A stretch of 64,000 bases of DNA, from the NCBI RefSeq assembly GCF_000309385.1, contig NZ_JH976537.1:82128-146127 (forward strand), written 5' to 3'. Both the position numbers and the translations under genes were made by a program. The DNA comes from Nodosilinea nodulosa PCC 7104 (GTDB lineage: Bacteria > Cyanobacteriota > Cyanobacteriia > Phormidesmidales > Phormidesmidaceae). Shown piece after piece: positions 1-8,485 of the stretch. Numbering within the stretch: position 1 is the first letter of the stretch; every line of letters begins with the position of its first letter. The notes under the pieces are model-generated. The model searched no databases. It worked only from the letters and a program-made list of their open reading frames with translations, and was not told the DNA's origin.

Positions 1-650
1 GGCATGATGAACGACAACTTCAACGCCATCAACCAGCGAATCACCGGCACACTATAGAATCCCCGGTCGAGATAGAGCCGTTCCACCTTAACGGCTAAGG
101 GGTTCATCGCGTCAAGTAGGCGAGTGATAATCGCCACAGCCGTCTCGCCCCGCCGCACCGCATGAATAGCCAGCGTCACCCGCCGATGGGCACGAATTAC
201 GTACACCGTGGCGTAGGCAAAAAAGGATGTGGTGCCTGCTTTGGCTTGAGAGCGATAGATATAGGGGGCTTCTGCCTCACTCGGCTGACCGTAATAGGGC
301 AAGAGATGCAGGTCGATGGCTAAGCGATGGCGATGATTGACGATGCCCGAGGGGAGATGGCTTTGCAGGGCCGCATTCACCTGTTGCTCGACTGTCGTCC
401 TATCCTCAAATTTGTCCAAGTGGTAGCGGAGATCATTGACCGTGGGCACTCCAGTGAGCTGTTGGGCCGCATGCTCAACGCTGTCGTGATGGCTCGCCGC
501 CCACAGCAACACCTCGTAGAGGGTCTCCGGCTGGCACTCCCCTTGCATGGGCACCGGCAGATGAGCTTTCAAGCACTCTAGGGCAGCACTCAAGGTCACC
601 TCGTCCGTCAACGCTGGCGTAGGGGATACTGAAGGGGGGCAGGTTGTCAT
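1..650 (-). CDS. ISH3-family transposase, N-terminal part (runs off window)
   Basis: The ATG is at 650 and the frame stays open to the first base (216 codons), so only the N-terminal part is present. The product should be a DDE transposase that cuts and joins its own insertion sequence. Visible motifs fit ISH3-type transposases: AIDLHLLPYYG carrying the first catalytic Asp near residue 113, and LYLDRGFYSVPVI carrying the second near residue 195. The catalytic Glu would lie outside the window. A helical, Gln-rich N-terminal region precedes the catalytic core. No stop or frameshift is visible, so it may be intact. It is followed downstream of its start by decayed IS material, which marks this end as an insertion hot spot. 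Family assignment is from motif memory. Confidence 0.75.
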   Translation of the reverse strand, partial: MTTCPPSVSPTPALTDEVTLSAALECLKAHLPVPMQGECQPETLYEVLLWAASHHDSVEHAAQQLTGVPTVNDLRYHLDKFEDRTTVEQQVNAALQSHLPSGIVNHRHRLAIDLHLLPYYGQPSEAEAPYIYRSQAKAGTTSFFAYATVYVIRAHRRVTLAIHAVRRGETAVAIITRLLDAMNPLAVKVERLYLDRGFYSVPVIRWLMALKLSFIM

Positions 651-773
651 GGCTTTTCGTCCAATTCTTCTTGCCTGACCCTACCCCTTTTCTACAGATT
701 CAGCCCCTGCCTCGATTCTTTGTGATCTACTGAGGATACGATAGAGGCACTCACTTCGCTCAATCATGTGCAT

Positions 774-1090
774 TTAATCCGACTTGATATAAGACACCTC
801 ATAGCGAGTGTTGGGTGTCTTGCCAACGACAACCAGATCGCCCCCAGAGGTTTTGAAATGCTGGGGACGGGCTTCATCAAGGGCGTGAGAGCCATCGGAT
901 TTGGTGCGACAGGAGGGCCGAAGTTGAGTGGATAGGTTAGCGGGGTCGATGACCTCATTGCCGACCTGGATGGTGTCCATCGGGTAATTGACGGTGGCGC
1001 TAACTACTAAAAGGCCGCATGGGTTAGCCGTCAGGTTGCGACGGGGCGGGGCATCAAGGCCCACTCGAATTTGACTATTCGGCGGCAGCC
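774..1090 (-). pseudogene. C-terminal remnant of an unknown gene joined to ISL3 debris
   Basis: A reading frame of about 105 codons ends at a TAA (774-776). It has no resemblance to transposase: it begins near PPNSQIRVGLDAPPRR and contains two valine-rich strands (GLLVVSATVNYP and GGDLVVVGKT), suggesting a small beta-rich protein. Its upstream side switches near 1085-1090 into the antisense-free reading of an ISL3 transposase, so the N-terminus has been replaced by IS sequence. I do not recognise the family. It is most simply the tail of a chromosomal gene truncated by IS insertion and deletion. Confidence 0.4.
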
Positions 1091-2113
1091 TATAAACCGA
1101 TATGCCGCCGTCGCCATCCAGTCCAGTAACCCAAACAGGGCCTCCGTCGTGTTCCACTCCTTAAAGAAGGCTCGGAAAGACTCTTTGGCGGCATACATCA
1201 ACGCCAGTTTGGGCGACACCGCTTTCACCGCTGCCAGCGTCTCACGTTGGTTTTTCTGTTAGACGCTCTTCGGGTTTCAGCAAGGCAGACTTACTGTTTT
1301 TGAGGGCCGCTTTGGCGGCTTCGGGAGAAACGCCTTCCGGCACGTCATTGGGCGCTCGCCGAAACGCATTGCGCGCCTGATTCAGTTCGTCATTGACTAA
1401 CTTCGTCATATGAAAGCGGTCTGCCACAACCTCGGCCTGGGGCATCAGCCGATGCACTAACCCCCGGTAATTCCCGGATAGGTCGATGCTGACTTCTTCA
1501 ATAGCCGACAACACGGCGGGTCCCCAATCGAGCAGCACCGTCTCAATGGCGGCATGAGTCCGGGCTGGAGCCATGCCAATCAGCCGATGGGTGTCGAGGT
1601 CACTCAAAACGACAACAAAGTCTTTGTGCCCTTTGCGTAGGGCGATTTCATCGAGACCTAACCGACGCAGCCCGCTCACGTCGATGGCGACTTTTTTGCG
1701 CTCATATACTCCACCATCGACCAGACGATGTCTTCACTCAACCCTTGATGGCGGGCGACGTTGGCGCTATCACTGTGGACCACCTGCTGCACCACCCGTT
1801 CGGCGTAACGGTCGGTATAGCTGCGCCGAGCTCCCATAAACTCGAAGTCCTCGCTGAAGGGTTTGCCGCACACCGCGCACTTGAACTGGCGACGGTTGAC
1901 CCGTAACCAGGTCTGGCCATAGTGACTGATGGGCAGGTCTCGCACGAGATGCCAGTGACTCTAGTGAAGATGGTGACTGACGCTACCACAACGAGGATAG
2001 ACAGCTGACGCCGCATGGACGTCCATATCGAGAATCAAGCCGTCCTCATTGGCTTCATAAGACTCGACATTCACACCCGGTAAACCCAGTAGTTCCGTGA
2101 GTAGAGGCACCAT
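1085..2113 (-). pseudogene. ISL3-family transposase, degenerate
   Basis: Starting at ATG 2113, the reading gives an ISL3 N-terminus, a four-Cys zinc-finger-like part (CAVCGKPFSE) and the DDE core (RRLGLDEIALRKGHKDFVVV, DLSGNYRGLV, VVADRFHMTKLVN). It is broken in at least four places: an in-frame TAG at 1961-1963 where a Gln codon is expected before HWHLVRDLPIS; a Tyr in place of the usual first Cys of the N-terminal CxxC; a frameshift near 1680; and a second frameshift near 1258. The C-terminal end with the final catalytic Glu region is missing and is replaced near 1085-1090 by unrelated sequence. It cannot make an active transposase. Confidence 0.8.
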
Positions 2114-2817
2114 AACAACTCGGTATAGTATCGACTACATCAGCATACTCATTCCCGTAGAGCCAGTAGATGGTCTAGCTGTATCATCCCAACTTGAGAA
2201 CGCTTTTTTGAGCACCGCCCAACAGCTCTAAGATAAGTTGTCGTGAGCTGAGAGCAGTGGAACCACAATCCACCCTCTACCTGGGAATGTTTTTGGATAG
2301 GCCATCGTTGTTATGCCCCTGCTCGAGGCGATCGTGCATGAGCCGTACGGTATGCCAAGGATTGGGGTAAAGGCCGACGGCCGCCAGTCAACCAGCCCAA
2401 AACATAGCTCCATTTAAAGCGTCGTGCCCTCAACCTGTTCTCTTATGAACCTTTTGCCAAGTTTGGCAAGAAGGCGAAACGACTCAAACTAGGCTAGGAT
2501 TATGCTCGTTTCACCAGAATCGTAGCCAGGATAGGGTTAGCATGCGTTAACTATGCCCTATAGAAGAGTTGACTGTTTCTTTAGAAGCAGTGTATAAATA
2601 TCCTCATATTTTGTATGAGGATCAAAATTTACGCCTTTTGCCTTTGCGCTCAACTCAGTTGTCCGATATATGAGACTGGTTGAAGTACTGGCATAACACC
2701 TATTAACCACTTCAATCAAAATCCATACTTCCAAGGTTAAGCTTTTGCTGAACTGTTGGGAAAATACTTGCAGATGCAATGGGTGAATCTGCTTTTTATT
2801 CCGATGGGTTCATGGTG
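2114..2817. other. Gene-free stretch before the ISAs1 element
   Basis: About 700 bases without a convincing gene. Two short minus-strand open frames (2228-2413 and 2558-2779) lack a good start context and recognisable motifs. A small hairpin, TTGCCAA-GT-TTGGCAA, lies near 2455. The sequence immediately left of 2828 is the target site of the ISAs1 insertion, so before that event this stretch was the upstream region of the secreted-protein gene at 4218. Confidence 0.5.
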
Positions 2818-4166
2818 AAAGATTTGCCAGGGTAAGCGCAAGAAAACTATCGATACATTGTGCTAGGTTGCGAGCCCTGCAGCAAGGACAGTGAGCATGT
2901 AGTCAGGACTCATTGAGGCTCGCTTTGCCTTCTGCTTAAGACTTCGTTTTTTGAGGTTTCTTGGTTCAGCACACTGATGGCCAAGCGCCTCAGGAGCGCC
3001 ATATTCTCGCCACCGTGGCCCCGCCTGATGCGAGACTTATCCTCGCCCCAGGTGACATCGAGCACCCAATGGAGTTGATTTTCGATACCCCAATGGGTGC
3101 GAATCGCCCGGCCAGCCATGGCGGCATCACAGGGCAATGACGTGAGATAAACCATCGTCTCTCGGGTGATCTTGTTCCAGAGATGTCGGACTCGCTTCAC
3201 GAAGACGATGGTTTTGAGGCCCACCCATTGCTCGATTTGGTGTAGGTCTCCCATGGCGGCGATGGGTACAGCCCACACCTGCCGATGCTCCCGCCGATGA
3301 TGGCCCGACTCCACCCGAGCGTCATAACTGTGCTCTAGAGCGGTAAAGTTACCGGCTTCAGCCTGCTCAAACCAGGCCGTGACCTCGGCCCACAGGGTGG
3401 GGTGATTGGCCTTGAGACAGAGGACATAGTCGGCCCCGTGCCCAACGATCTCACGAGCAATTTCCTTCTGGGTGCCCATGGCATCGAGGGTGATGATGCA
3501 GCCGCTGATATCGAGAAGTTTCAGCAACGCAGGAATGGCGGTGATCTCGTTGCTCTTGGAGGCAACTTTGACTTGCCCTAACAACAGCCGATGCTCGCTG
3601 GCCCAGGCGCTGACGACGTGGAGCGCAGACTGCTTGGCGTTGCGGTCATAGGAGCCTTTAATCGTCTTGCCATCGATGGGAATCACTTGGGCTCCACTGC
3701 TCTCAACGATCTGCTTCACCCAGCCCAGAAAGCAACGCTCTAGGGCTTCAGGGGCCATCCGCTCGAACAAACGACGATAGGTGTCGGCATGGGGCACGCC
3801 GTTCGGTATCGAGAACAGGGTACTCAGCCACGCCTCGTGACTCTCGGCATAGGTTTCGATGTCCTCCCACCCCGTCGCGCCGCCGATGACGGCCAGAATC
3901 GCGATCATCACAATGCTCAAGAACGGGTGCTCTACCCCTTGACTGCCACGCGGGTCTTCTAGTTCAGCAAAGTGTGATTCCCACTGCTGCTGAATGGAGT
4001 TAGCATCGGTAGCCGCGCTCAAGGGTGGCTTGGTCTGACCGGCTTTAGCCGTCTCTTCATTGGGAGCAAAGCCTTGGCTCATGGGGACTCGCTAAGGGTC
4101 GCAGTGATAGCATGCCCCTAGCATGTCACAGACCTATTTTTCTTGCGCTTACCCTGAAAGATTTGC
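2818..4166 (-). mobile_element. Complete ISAs1-family insertion sequence with target duplication
   Basis: The element proper spans 2828-4156 (1329 bp). Its ends are perfect 19-bp inverted repeats, CAGGGTAAGCGCAAGAAAA at 2828-2846 and its complement at 4138-4156. The flanking 10 bases AAAGATTTGC occur directly repeated at 2818-2827 and 4157-4166, the expected target-site duplication for this family. One intact transposase gene fills the inside on the minus strand. Exact ends, exact duplication and an uninterrupted gene point to a recent insertion. It sits directly upstream of the gene at 4218, so it may have displaced that gene's promoter. Confidence 0.95.
2910..4082 (-). CDS. ISAs1-family transposase
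   Basis: The 390-residue protein is full length for ISAs1 transposases. The N-terminal half carries the family's DUF4338-like/H-repeat region (LEDPRGSQGVEHPFLSIV). The DDE triad is visible: Asp137 in VIPIDGKTIKGS, Asp200 in IITLDAMGTQ, and Glu334 in HWGIENQLHWVLD. It should catalyse transposition of the surrounding element, acting on the 19-bp inverted ends seen at 2828 and 4156. The start ATG at 4082 lies 74 bases inside the right end, leaving room for the IS promoter. No stops or frameshifts are present. A much older relic of a related transposase lies at 36457-37176. Confidence 0.95.
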   Translation of the reverse strand: MSQGFAPNEETAKAGQTKPPLSAATDANSIQQQWESHFAELEDPRGSQGVEHPFLSIVMIAILAVIGGATGWEDIETYAESHEAWLSTLFSIPNGVPHADTYRRLFERMAPEALERCFLGWVKQIVESSGAQVIPIDGKTIKGSYDRNAKQSALHVVSAWASEHRLLLGQVKVASKSNEITAIPALLKLLDISGCIITLDAMGTQKEIAREIVGHGADYVLCLKANHPTLWAEVTAWFEQAEAGNFTALEHSYDARVESGHHRREHRQVWAVPIAAMGDLHQIEQWVGLKTIVFVKRVRHLWNKITRETMVYLTSLPCDAAMAGRAIRTHWGIENQLHWVLDVTWGEDKSRIRRGHGGENMALLRRLAISVLNQETSKNEVLSRRQSEPQ

Positions 4167-4217
4167 AACTTCTTTCTAGAGATAACCGATGAGATCTATA
4201 GGCAAGGGTTAAGCATC

Positions 4218-4598
4218 GTGAAATACATTGTTAGAAAGCTGACAGTCTTTTCTGCGTTGATTACAACCAGTTTTTTCGGGATTGACCTAGGATCGATGAC
4301 TACTGCTCAGGCCCAGGGATTAAAGCGTTTTTCCGCAGTCATTGCTCAATCTTCTAACCCTGTCACCTATATGACGGTAATCGACAGAAACACTGTCGTG
4401 ATTCAAATTTCAGAGGGAGGAGAATTTTTCTTTCACGGTTATCTAGAGCGCACCTCGGGCAGCACATTTACTGGAGAAGACGATCAGGTTCGCGTGATCT
4501 ACGACGAGAATACTAAGCAAATTGTCGTCATCAACCGAGTGACGGGCGATGAATTTTATAACTACTATTTCTCCAACGTGGATGAAGGAGCCCTTTGA
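4218..4598 (+). CDS. Secreted hypothetical protein
   Basis: A 126-residue protein starting at GTG 4218. It opens with basic residues (MKYIVRKL), a hydrophobic stretch and a cleavage-like AQAQ site near residue 32, so it is probably exported to the periplasm or outside. The mature part has a repeating strand pattern (PVTYMTVIDRNTVVIQIS, QIVVINRVTGDEFYNYYF), suggesting a small all-beta domain. I do not recognise the family. It begins a run of same-strand genes for secreted and membrane proteins. The ISAs1 element ends 62 bases upstream, so its native promoter is probably separated or replaced. An in-frame ATG alternative is not evident. Confidence 0.6.
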   Translation: MKYIVRKLTVFSALITTSFFGIDLGSMTTAQAQGLKRFSAVIAQSSNPVTYMTVIDRNTVVIQISEGGEFFFHGYLERTSGSTFTGEDDQVRVIYDENTKQIVVINRVTGDEFYNYYFSNVDEGAL

Positions 4599-4704
4599 AG
4601 ACATAAACTCTAACCATTAATTGATCAGGCTAAACCCTGGTTTGTGATTTACAACGGCGAAAAACTGTCAACTTACTGCATTACTGCAACGGAGAAATTA
4701 GTTC

Positions 4705-5127
4705 ATGGGAAGTTTTGCTCGGGCTACTGCTTACAACATGCTGGCCGCTGCCGCAATCACTACATCTCTCATCCTGGCTAGCGCTGCACCGTCGCTAGCT
4801 CAGGCGCACACGGTCGTCCATTTTTCCCCCGGTAACGACAATGCCTATATGAGTTCCTCGATCGTAGGCGACCAGTACCACGACTACATTTTGGGTGCTC
4901 GGACGGGCCAGACGATGACGGTTTCGCTGATTACCGACGGAACCGCCTACTTCAACATTCTGGCACCGGGCAGCAGTCGGGCGCTCTACAACAGTTCAAT
5001 GTCGGGCAATGACGGCACCGTTACGCTGCCCCGGAGCGGCGATTACACCGTTCGCGTCTATCTGATGGGAAACGATCGCGACAGCAATCGCACGGTGCCC
5101 TATGAGCTTTCCGTTGCCATTCTGTAA
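4705..5127 (+). CDS. Secreted protein resembling g-type lysozyme inhibitor / PPC-like domain
   Basis: A 140-residue protein with a clear signal peptide (cleavage near APSLAQA, residue 33). The mature domain has the run DYILGARTGQTMTVSL, then NILAPGS, then LPRSGDYTVRVYLMGND. This order matches small periplasmic proteins of the g-type lysozyme inhibitor type (PliG/PliI-like), which share the fold of bacterial pre-peptidase C-terminal (PPC) domains. If so, it would protect peptidoglycan from lysozyme-like enzymes. Family resemblance is from memory of the motif and is not checked by search. It lies between two other small secreted proteins on the same strand, 106 bases after the first. Confidence 0.65.
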   Translation: MGSFARATAYNMLAAAAITTSLILASAAPSLAQAHTVVHFSPGNDNAYMSSSIVGDQYHDYILGARTGQTMTVSLITDGTAYFNILAPGSSRALYNSSMSGNDGTVTLPRSGDYTVRVYLMGNDRDSNRTVPYELSVAIL

Positions 5128-5370
5128 TGGTGAGCGATGGTTGGCGCGGCTGAATGGTAGCAGGGGCAAACGGTTGTGCCTCTGCTACAGGTATTAACTG
5201 TTTGACGCATACCAGTGTTCGGCAACCCTCAATTTAATTCAGTCCGGCAAGGCAGATCTAACCCTGTCGTTCGGGACGACTGCAACGCTGACATCCTAGA
5301 GACTCTCCATTTTGAACTGCGCATATTGAACCCCGCGCAGCGGTACTAGTAATCCTGATAGGTAATCTGT

Positions 5371-5925
5371 ATGAAATTGCATCGAGTAATTGTTGGGGTG
5401 GTGAGTTCGCTGATTATCGCAGCGACCAGCAATGCCCAGGCTCAAAATGCTGGCGATTCTGTGCCTGAGCTTAACGATTTGGTGAATGTGCGCGGGCGCG
5501 ATGGAGAAGTTCAATTGCAGCAGCGGGGTTATATCTATCGCTGGGCCGAGAGTTCCGACGATGCGGTCTATAGCTACTGGACTCAGTCAAGCACAGGGCA
5601 GTGCATTACGGTGAGAACCGAGCAGGGGCGCTATGTTTCTCTGGCCTATACCGGAGGCTCGGCTGACTGCGATCGCGGCGACCCGCCCACCGTGAGCAAT
5701 ACCTCTCCTCCCGCCCTGCAAGACATGGTGGGAGCCCGAGCCGGTCAGGCCGAGGCTGAATTGCAGCGGCGGGGGTATAGCTATCGCCGCAACGAGCGCA
5801 TATCTAATGCCGCCGTTGCCTCATTCTGGATCGAGGGCAACTCGGGGCAGTGTGTTGAAATTGTCACCTCAGATGGCCGCTACAAGGACATCTATTACGT
5901 AAATTGGCACCACTGCGAGAACTAG
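5371..5925 (+). CDS. Secreted protein with two copies of a ~65-residue domain
   Basis: A 184-residue protein with a signal peptide ending at AQAQ near residue 25. The mature protein contains one domain twice. Copy one runs about residues 33-90 (LNDLVNVRGRDGEVQLQQRG ... GQCITVRTEQGRY) and copy two about 115-183 (LQDMVGARAGQAEAELQRRG ... GQCVEIVTSDGRY). Each copy has a helical Glu/Gln-rich start, an aromatic Tyr-x-Tyr, a Trp and two conserved Cys, one following GQ and one at the end, which could form a disulfide. In other bacteria this domain is often encoded beside lysozyme-inhibitor-like domains; here its neighbour is exactly such a protein. Function is unknown; binding of a wall component or ligand is inference. 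Confidence 0.65.
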   Translation: MKLHRVIVGVVSSLIIAATSNAQAQNAGDSVPELNDLVNVRGRDGEVQLQQRGYIYRWAESSDDAVYSYWTQSSTGQCITVRTEQGRYVSLAYTGGSADCDRGDPPTVSNTSPPALQDMVGARAGQAEAELQRRGYSYRRNERISNAAVASFWIEGNSGQCVEIVTSDGRYKDIYYVNWHHCEN

Positions 5926-5962
5926 CTGGATTGGTACTCTTTGTTGCCATTCTCAGGCGCGT

Positions 5963-7198
5963 ATGACCTTATCCAACAGAGCCAGTCTGCTGTACGGCTC
6001 GCCTTTAAACAAACCCCGCAACGCCGTATTTCTGGTAGCTGTTCTACTGGTGCTGATTATCATCAGCGCGTCATCGTTCATTCGAGAATTTTCGGCTGTA
6101 ACCCAGGGTGGTTTTCAGGTCTTTTTGATCGCTCTGGCGGGGGCGGCTTTGCTGGCGATTGTGCCCCTGGCGATTGTGTGGTTTCTCGATCGCCGCGAGC
6201 CCGAGTCGAGATGGCTCTACGCGATCGCCCTGCTGTGGGGAGGGCTAATTGCCACCGGGGTGGCATTGCCGATCAACAACTACCTCCTTACCACCATCGC
6301 CGGTTTTATCGATCTGCATCCCGCCCTTCAGACCATTTTGGGCTCCGATGCTGAGAGGGTTTTGGGCGCTCCCCTGGCCGGGCCTCTGGTGGAAGAAACC
6401 ACCAAAGGCCTGGGCGTGCTGCTGCTGTTTTGGCTGCTGCGGGCTGAGTTTGACAATGTTCGCGACGGCTTTATCTACGGCGCGCTGGTCGGCATCGGGT
6501 TTAACCTGTGCGAAGCGCCTCTGTACGTGCTACAAGGGTTTGTCGCCGACGGAGACGCGCCGCTATATCTTCAGCTCGGGGATCGCTTCTCTCTGTTTGG
6601 CCTGGCGGGGCATGCGCTCTACACCGGGCTCTTTGGCCTGGGGCTGGGGCTAGCTCGGCAGACCACCCGTCGCTGGCTGCGCTACGCGGCTCCTGTGGGG
6701 GGCTGGCTGCTGGGGTTTTCGGCGCATTTCCTCAACAATGGCATTGGTCTGATGGTGCTCTTGTTTGTTTTTCTCACCACTGGGCAGCCGGTAACCCAAG
6801 ACTCAACGCCCGAAGTGGCCCCTCAGATGGTTGAACCCTTCTTCCACGTGTGGATCATCCATAGTGCCTTGAGATTAATTGGCTTTTTTCCATTTTTCCT
6901 CATTGTTGGAGTGATGCTGTGGCAGAGCGGCATCTGGGAGCGGCGGGTGATTCGCGAGGAGCTGGCCGATGAGAGCGAACCTGTGATTTTGCCAGAAGAG
7001 TATGAAGCGGTGAAGGGCGATCGCCTATTCAAAACGCGCTCCATTCCCCACCTCAACCGCCGCACATCTGCTGCGATCGTGCGGGCGCAGGATGAGCTGG
7101 CCATTCGTAAGTGGCGGGTCAAGCAGGCGGGACAATCGGTGGAAAGCGACCCCTTAGTGGCCTCCTGGCGAAGTGAGCTGGGGCGGCTGCGGGGTTAG
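5963..7198 (+). CDS. PrsW-family intramembrane metalloprotease (first copy)
   Basis: A 411-residue polytopic membrane protein. All PrsW signatures are present: EETTK at residues 144-148, DGFIYGALVGIGFNLCE ending in the GFxxxE motif (179-184), His217 in GLAGHALY, and His255 in FSAHFLNN. PrsW proteases cut membrane anti-sigma factors or regulate envelope stress; the substrate here is not evident. The C-terminal 100 residues form a charged cytoplasmic tail with repeated Arg/Glu. It starts 37 bases after the duplicated-domain secreted protein and is followed by a second PrsW gene, so the cluster probably forms one envelope-related unit. Confidence 0.85.
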   Translation: MTLSNRASLLYGSPLNKPRNAVFLVAVLLVLIIISASSFIREFSAVTQGGFQVFLIALAGAALLAIVPLAIVWFLDRREPESRWLYAIALLWGGLIATGVALPINNYLLTTIAGFIDLHPALQTILGSDAERVLGAPLAGPLVEETTKGLGVLLLFWLLRAEFDNVRDGFIYGALVGIGFNLCEAPLYVLQGFVADGDAPLYLQLGDRFSLFGLAGHALYTGLFGLGLGLARQTTRRWLRYAAPVGGWLLGFSAHFLNNGIGLMVLLFVFLTTGQPVTQDSTPEVAPQMVEPFFHVWIIHSALRLIGFFPFFLIVGVMLWQSGIWERRVIREELADESEPVILPEEYEAVKGDRLFKTRSIPHLNRRTSAAIVRAQDELAIRKWRVKQAGQSVESDPLVASWRSELGRLRG

Positions 7199-7254
7199 TC
7201 GCTAATCGGATTGCAGACTACGACAGTGGATGATTGAGAGGAAGGACTGATACA

Positions 7255-8418
7255 GTGACTAATTTGATCGATCCGGTTGTCAAAGATTATCTGCTGCATA
7301 ATTCTCGCTGGCGATCGGCTTTAGGTAAGAGAGTTTTGTTGAGCATTGTACTAGTTGTAGCGGTGCTGGCGTATTTAGATCTCTACAGAAGCGGAAGAAT
7401 CTTTGCCGCCTGGATCTGGGTTCCCTATGCAATTGCAGGCTCTACGATCGGCTATTTTCTCATTGCCTTTCTCGACCGCGAGCGGCGCGTTCGCTTTTTT
7501 CACGTCCTCACCATTGCCAGTGTTTTCTTCCTCACTGCCCCTGCTGCTGCTGTCTTTAATGATGTTTCTCCTTTCCCCAAACAAACAGTTGGTTTTGTTG
7601 AGGAGGGACTAAAGATTTTACCTGTGCTCTTGTTGGCAATTTATATCCCGAATCTGATCCGAACTCGAAAAGACGGTATCGTCTACGGGGCGCTGGCAGG
7701 AATGGGCTTTAACATCATTGAGATGGGAATTTACATTGCCGATCTCATCCATAAATCACCGGTGCTGGATGTGTTGGCTGAACAATCGACGCGCCTCGGA
7801 CTGTGGGGATTAAGCGAACACGTCGTCTGGTCGGCTTTTGTGGGCATGGGCATCGGGTTTGCGGCAGAGTCAACCCAGCGCGGGTGGCGGAAGTGGAAGC
7901 GCTTTGTGCTCTTTTTTTTGATTGCGGCTGTGATGCACAGCGCGTTTGATTCCGGTCTTTTGGCAGTTGGATTAATCGTTGTAGCGAAAATTCAGAGTGT
8001 CCTGCAAGGTGTTCCTCTAGACTTTAATCGCCCGAGTGCCGGTCAGGTGTTTACGCCACTGTTAGACGGTATGCGCTATGGGTCATACCTCTACAACCTT
8101 GTGTTAATTGTTATTCTAATTGTGCAAATTAGACGATCGTTTCGGCTAGAAAACAGGCTACAGGCAGCTGAACTATCCACAGAAGAACCGAGCGTGGTGA
8201 CAGAGGAGGAATTAAAGAAGGTCATGGGCGAGGGATTGTTCTCAAAGCGGAAGTACAAGAACTTTCCAAGGGCGATCGGGGCGAAGATGGTGCTCTACCA
8301 AAATCTGTTAGCCATGCAAAAACATGCGGCGACTCAGTTTGGTCTGCCCGTTGATGAAGTGAAGCCGGTTGGTAGGTTACGGCAAGCCATTGAATCGCTC
8401 AGAATAAGCCATCAATAG
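7255..8418 (+). CDS. PrsW-family intramembrane metalloprotease (second copy)
   Basis: A 387-residue membrane protein from a GTG start at 7255, chosen because a GAGGAAGGA ribosome site lies about 9 bases upstream; a TTG at 7234 is an alternative. PrsW motifs are intact: Glu116-Glu117 and Lys120 in FVEEGLK, GFNIIE at 151-156, His189 in SEHVVWS, and His228 in AVMHSAFDS. It shares the layout of the preceding protein, including a charged C-terminal tail, so the two probably arose by an old duplication. Base composition is clearly more AT-rich than in the first copy, hinting at a different origin. Substrate unknown. Confidence 0.82.
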   Translation: MTNLIDPVVKDYLLHNSRWRSALGKRVLLSIVLVVAVLAYLDLYRSGRIFAAWIWVPYAIAGSTIGYFLIAFLDRERRVRFFHVLTIASVFFLTAPAAAVFNDVSPFPKQTVGFVEEGLKILPVLLLAIYIPNLIRTRKDGIVYGALAGMGFNIIEMGIYIADLIHKSPVLDVLAEQSTRLGLWGLSEHVVWSAFVGMGIGFAAESTQRGWRKWKRFVLFFLIAAVMHSAFDSGLLAVGLIVVAKIQSVLQGVPLDFNRPSAGQVFTPLLDGMRYGSYLYNLVLIVILIVQIRRSFRLENRLQAAELSTEEPSVVTEEELKKVMGEGLFSKRKYKNFPRAIGAKMVLYQNLLAMQKHAATQFGLPVDEVKPVGRLRQAIESLRISHQ

Positions 8419-8485
8419 GGCCGACCGGCGATAGTCTGCTGAAGGGAAGACGCCAACTCAGGATCGATTGTCCAGCAGGTTTTTC

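Noticed and set aside
2558..2779. Minus-strand 73-codon open frame
   Set aside because: TTG start without a ribosome site, no recognisable motif, composition not clearly coding.
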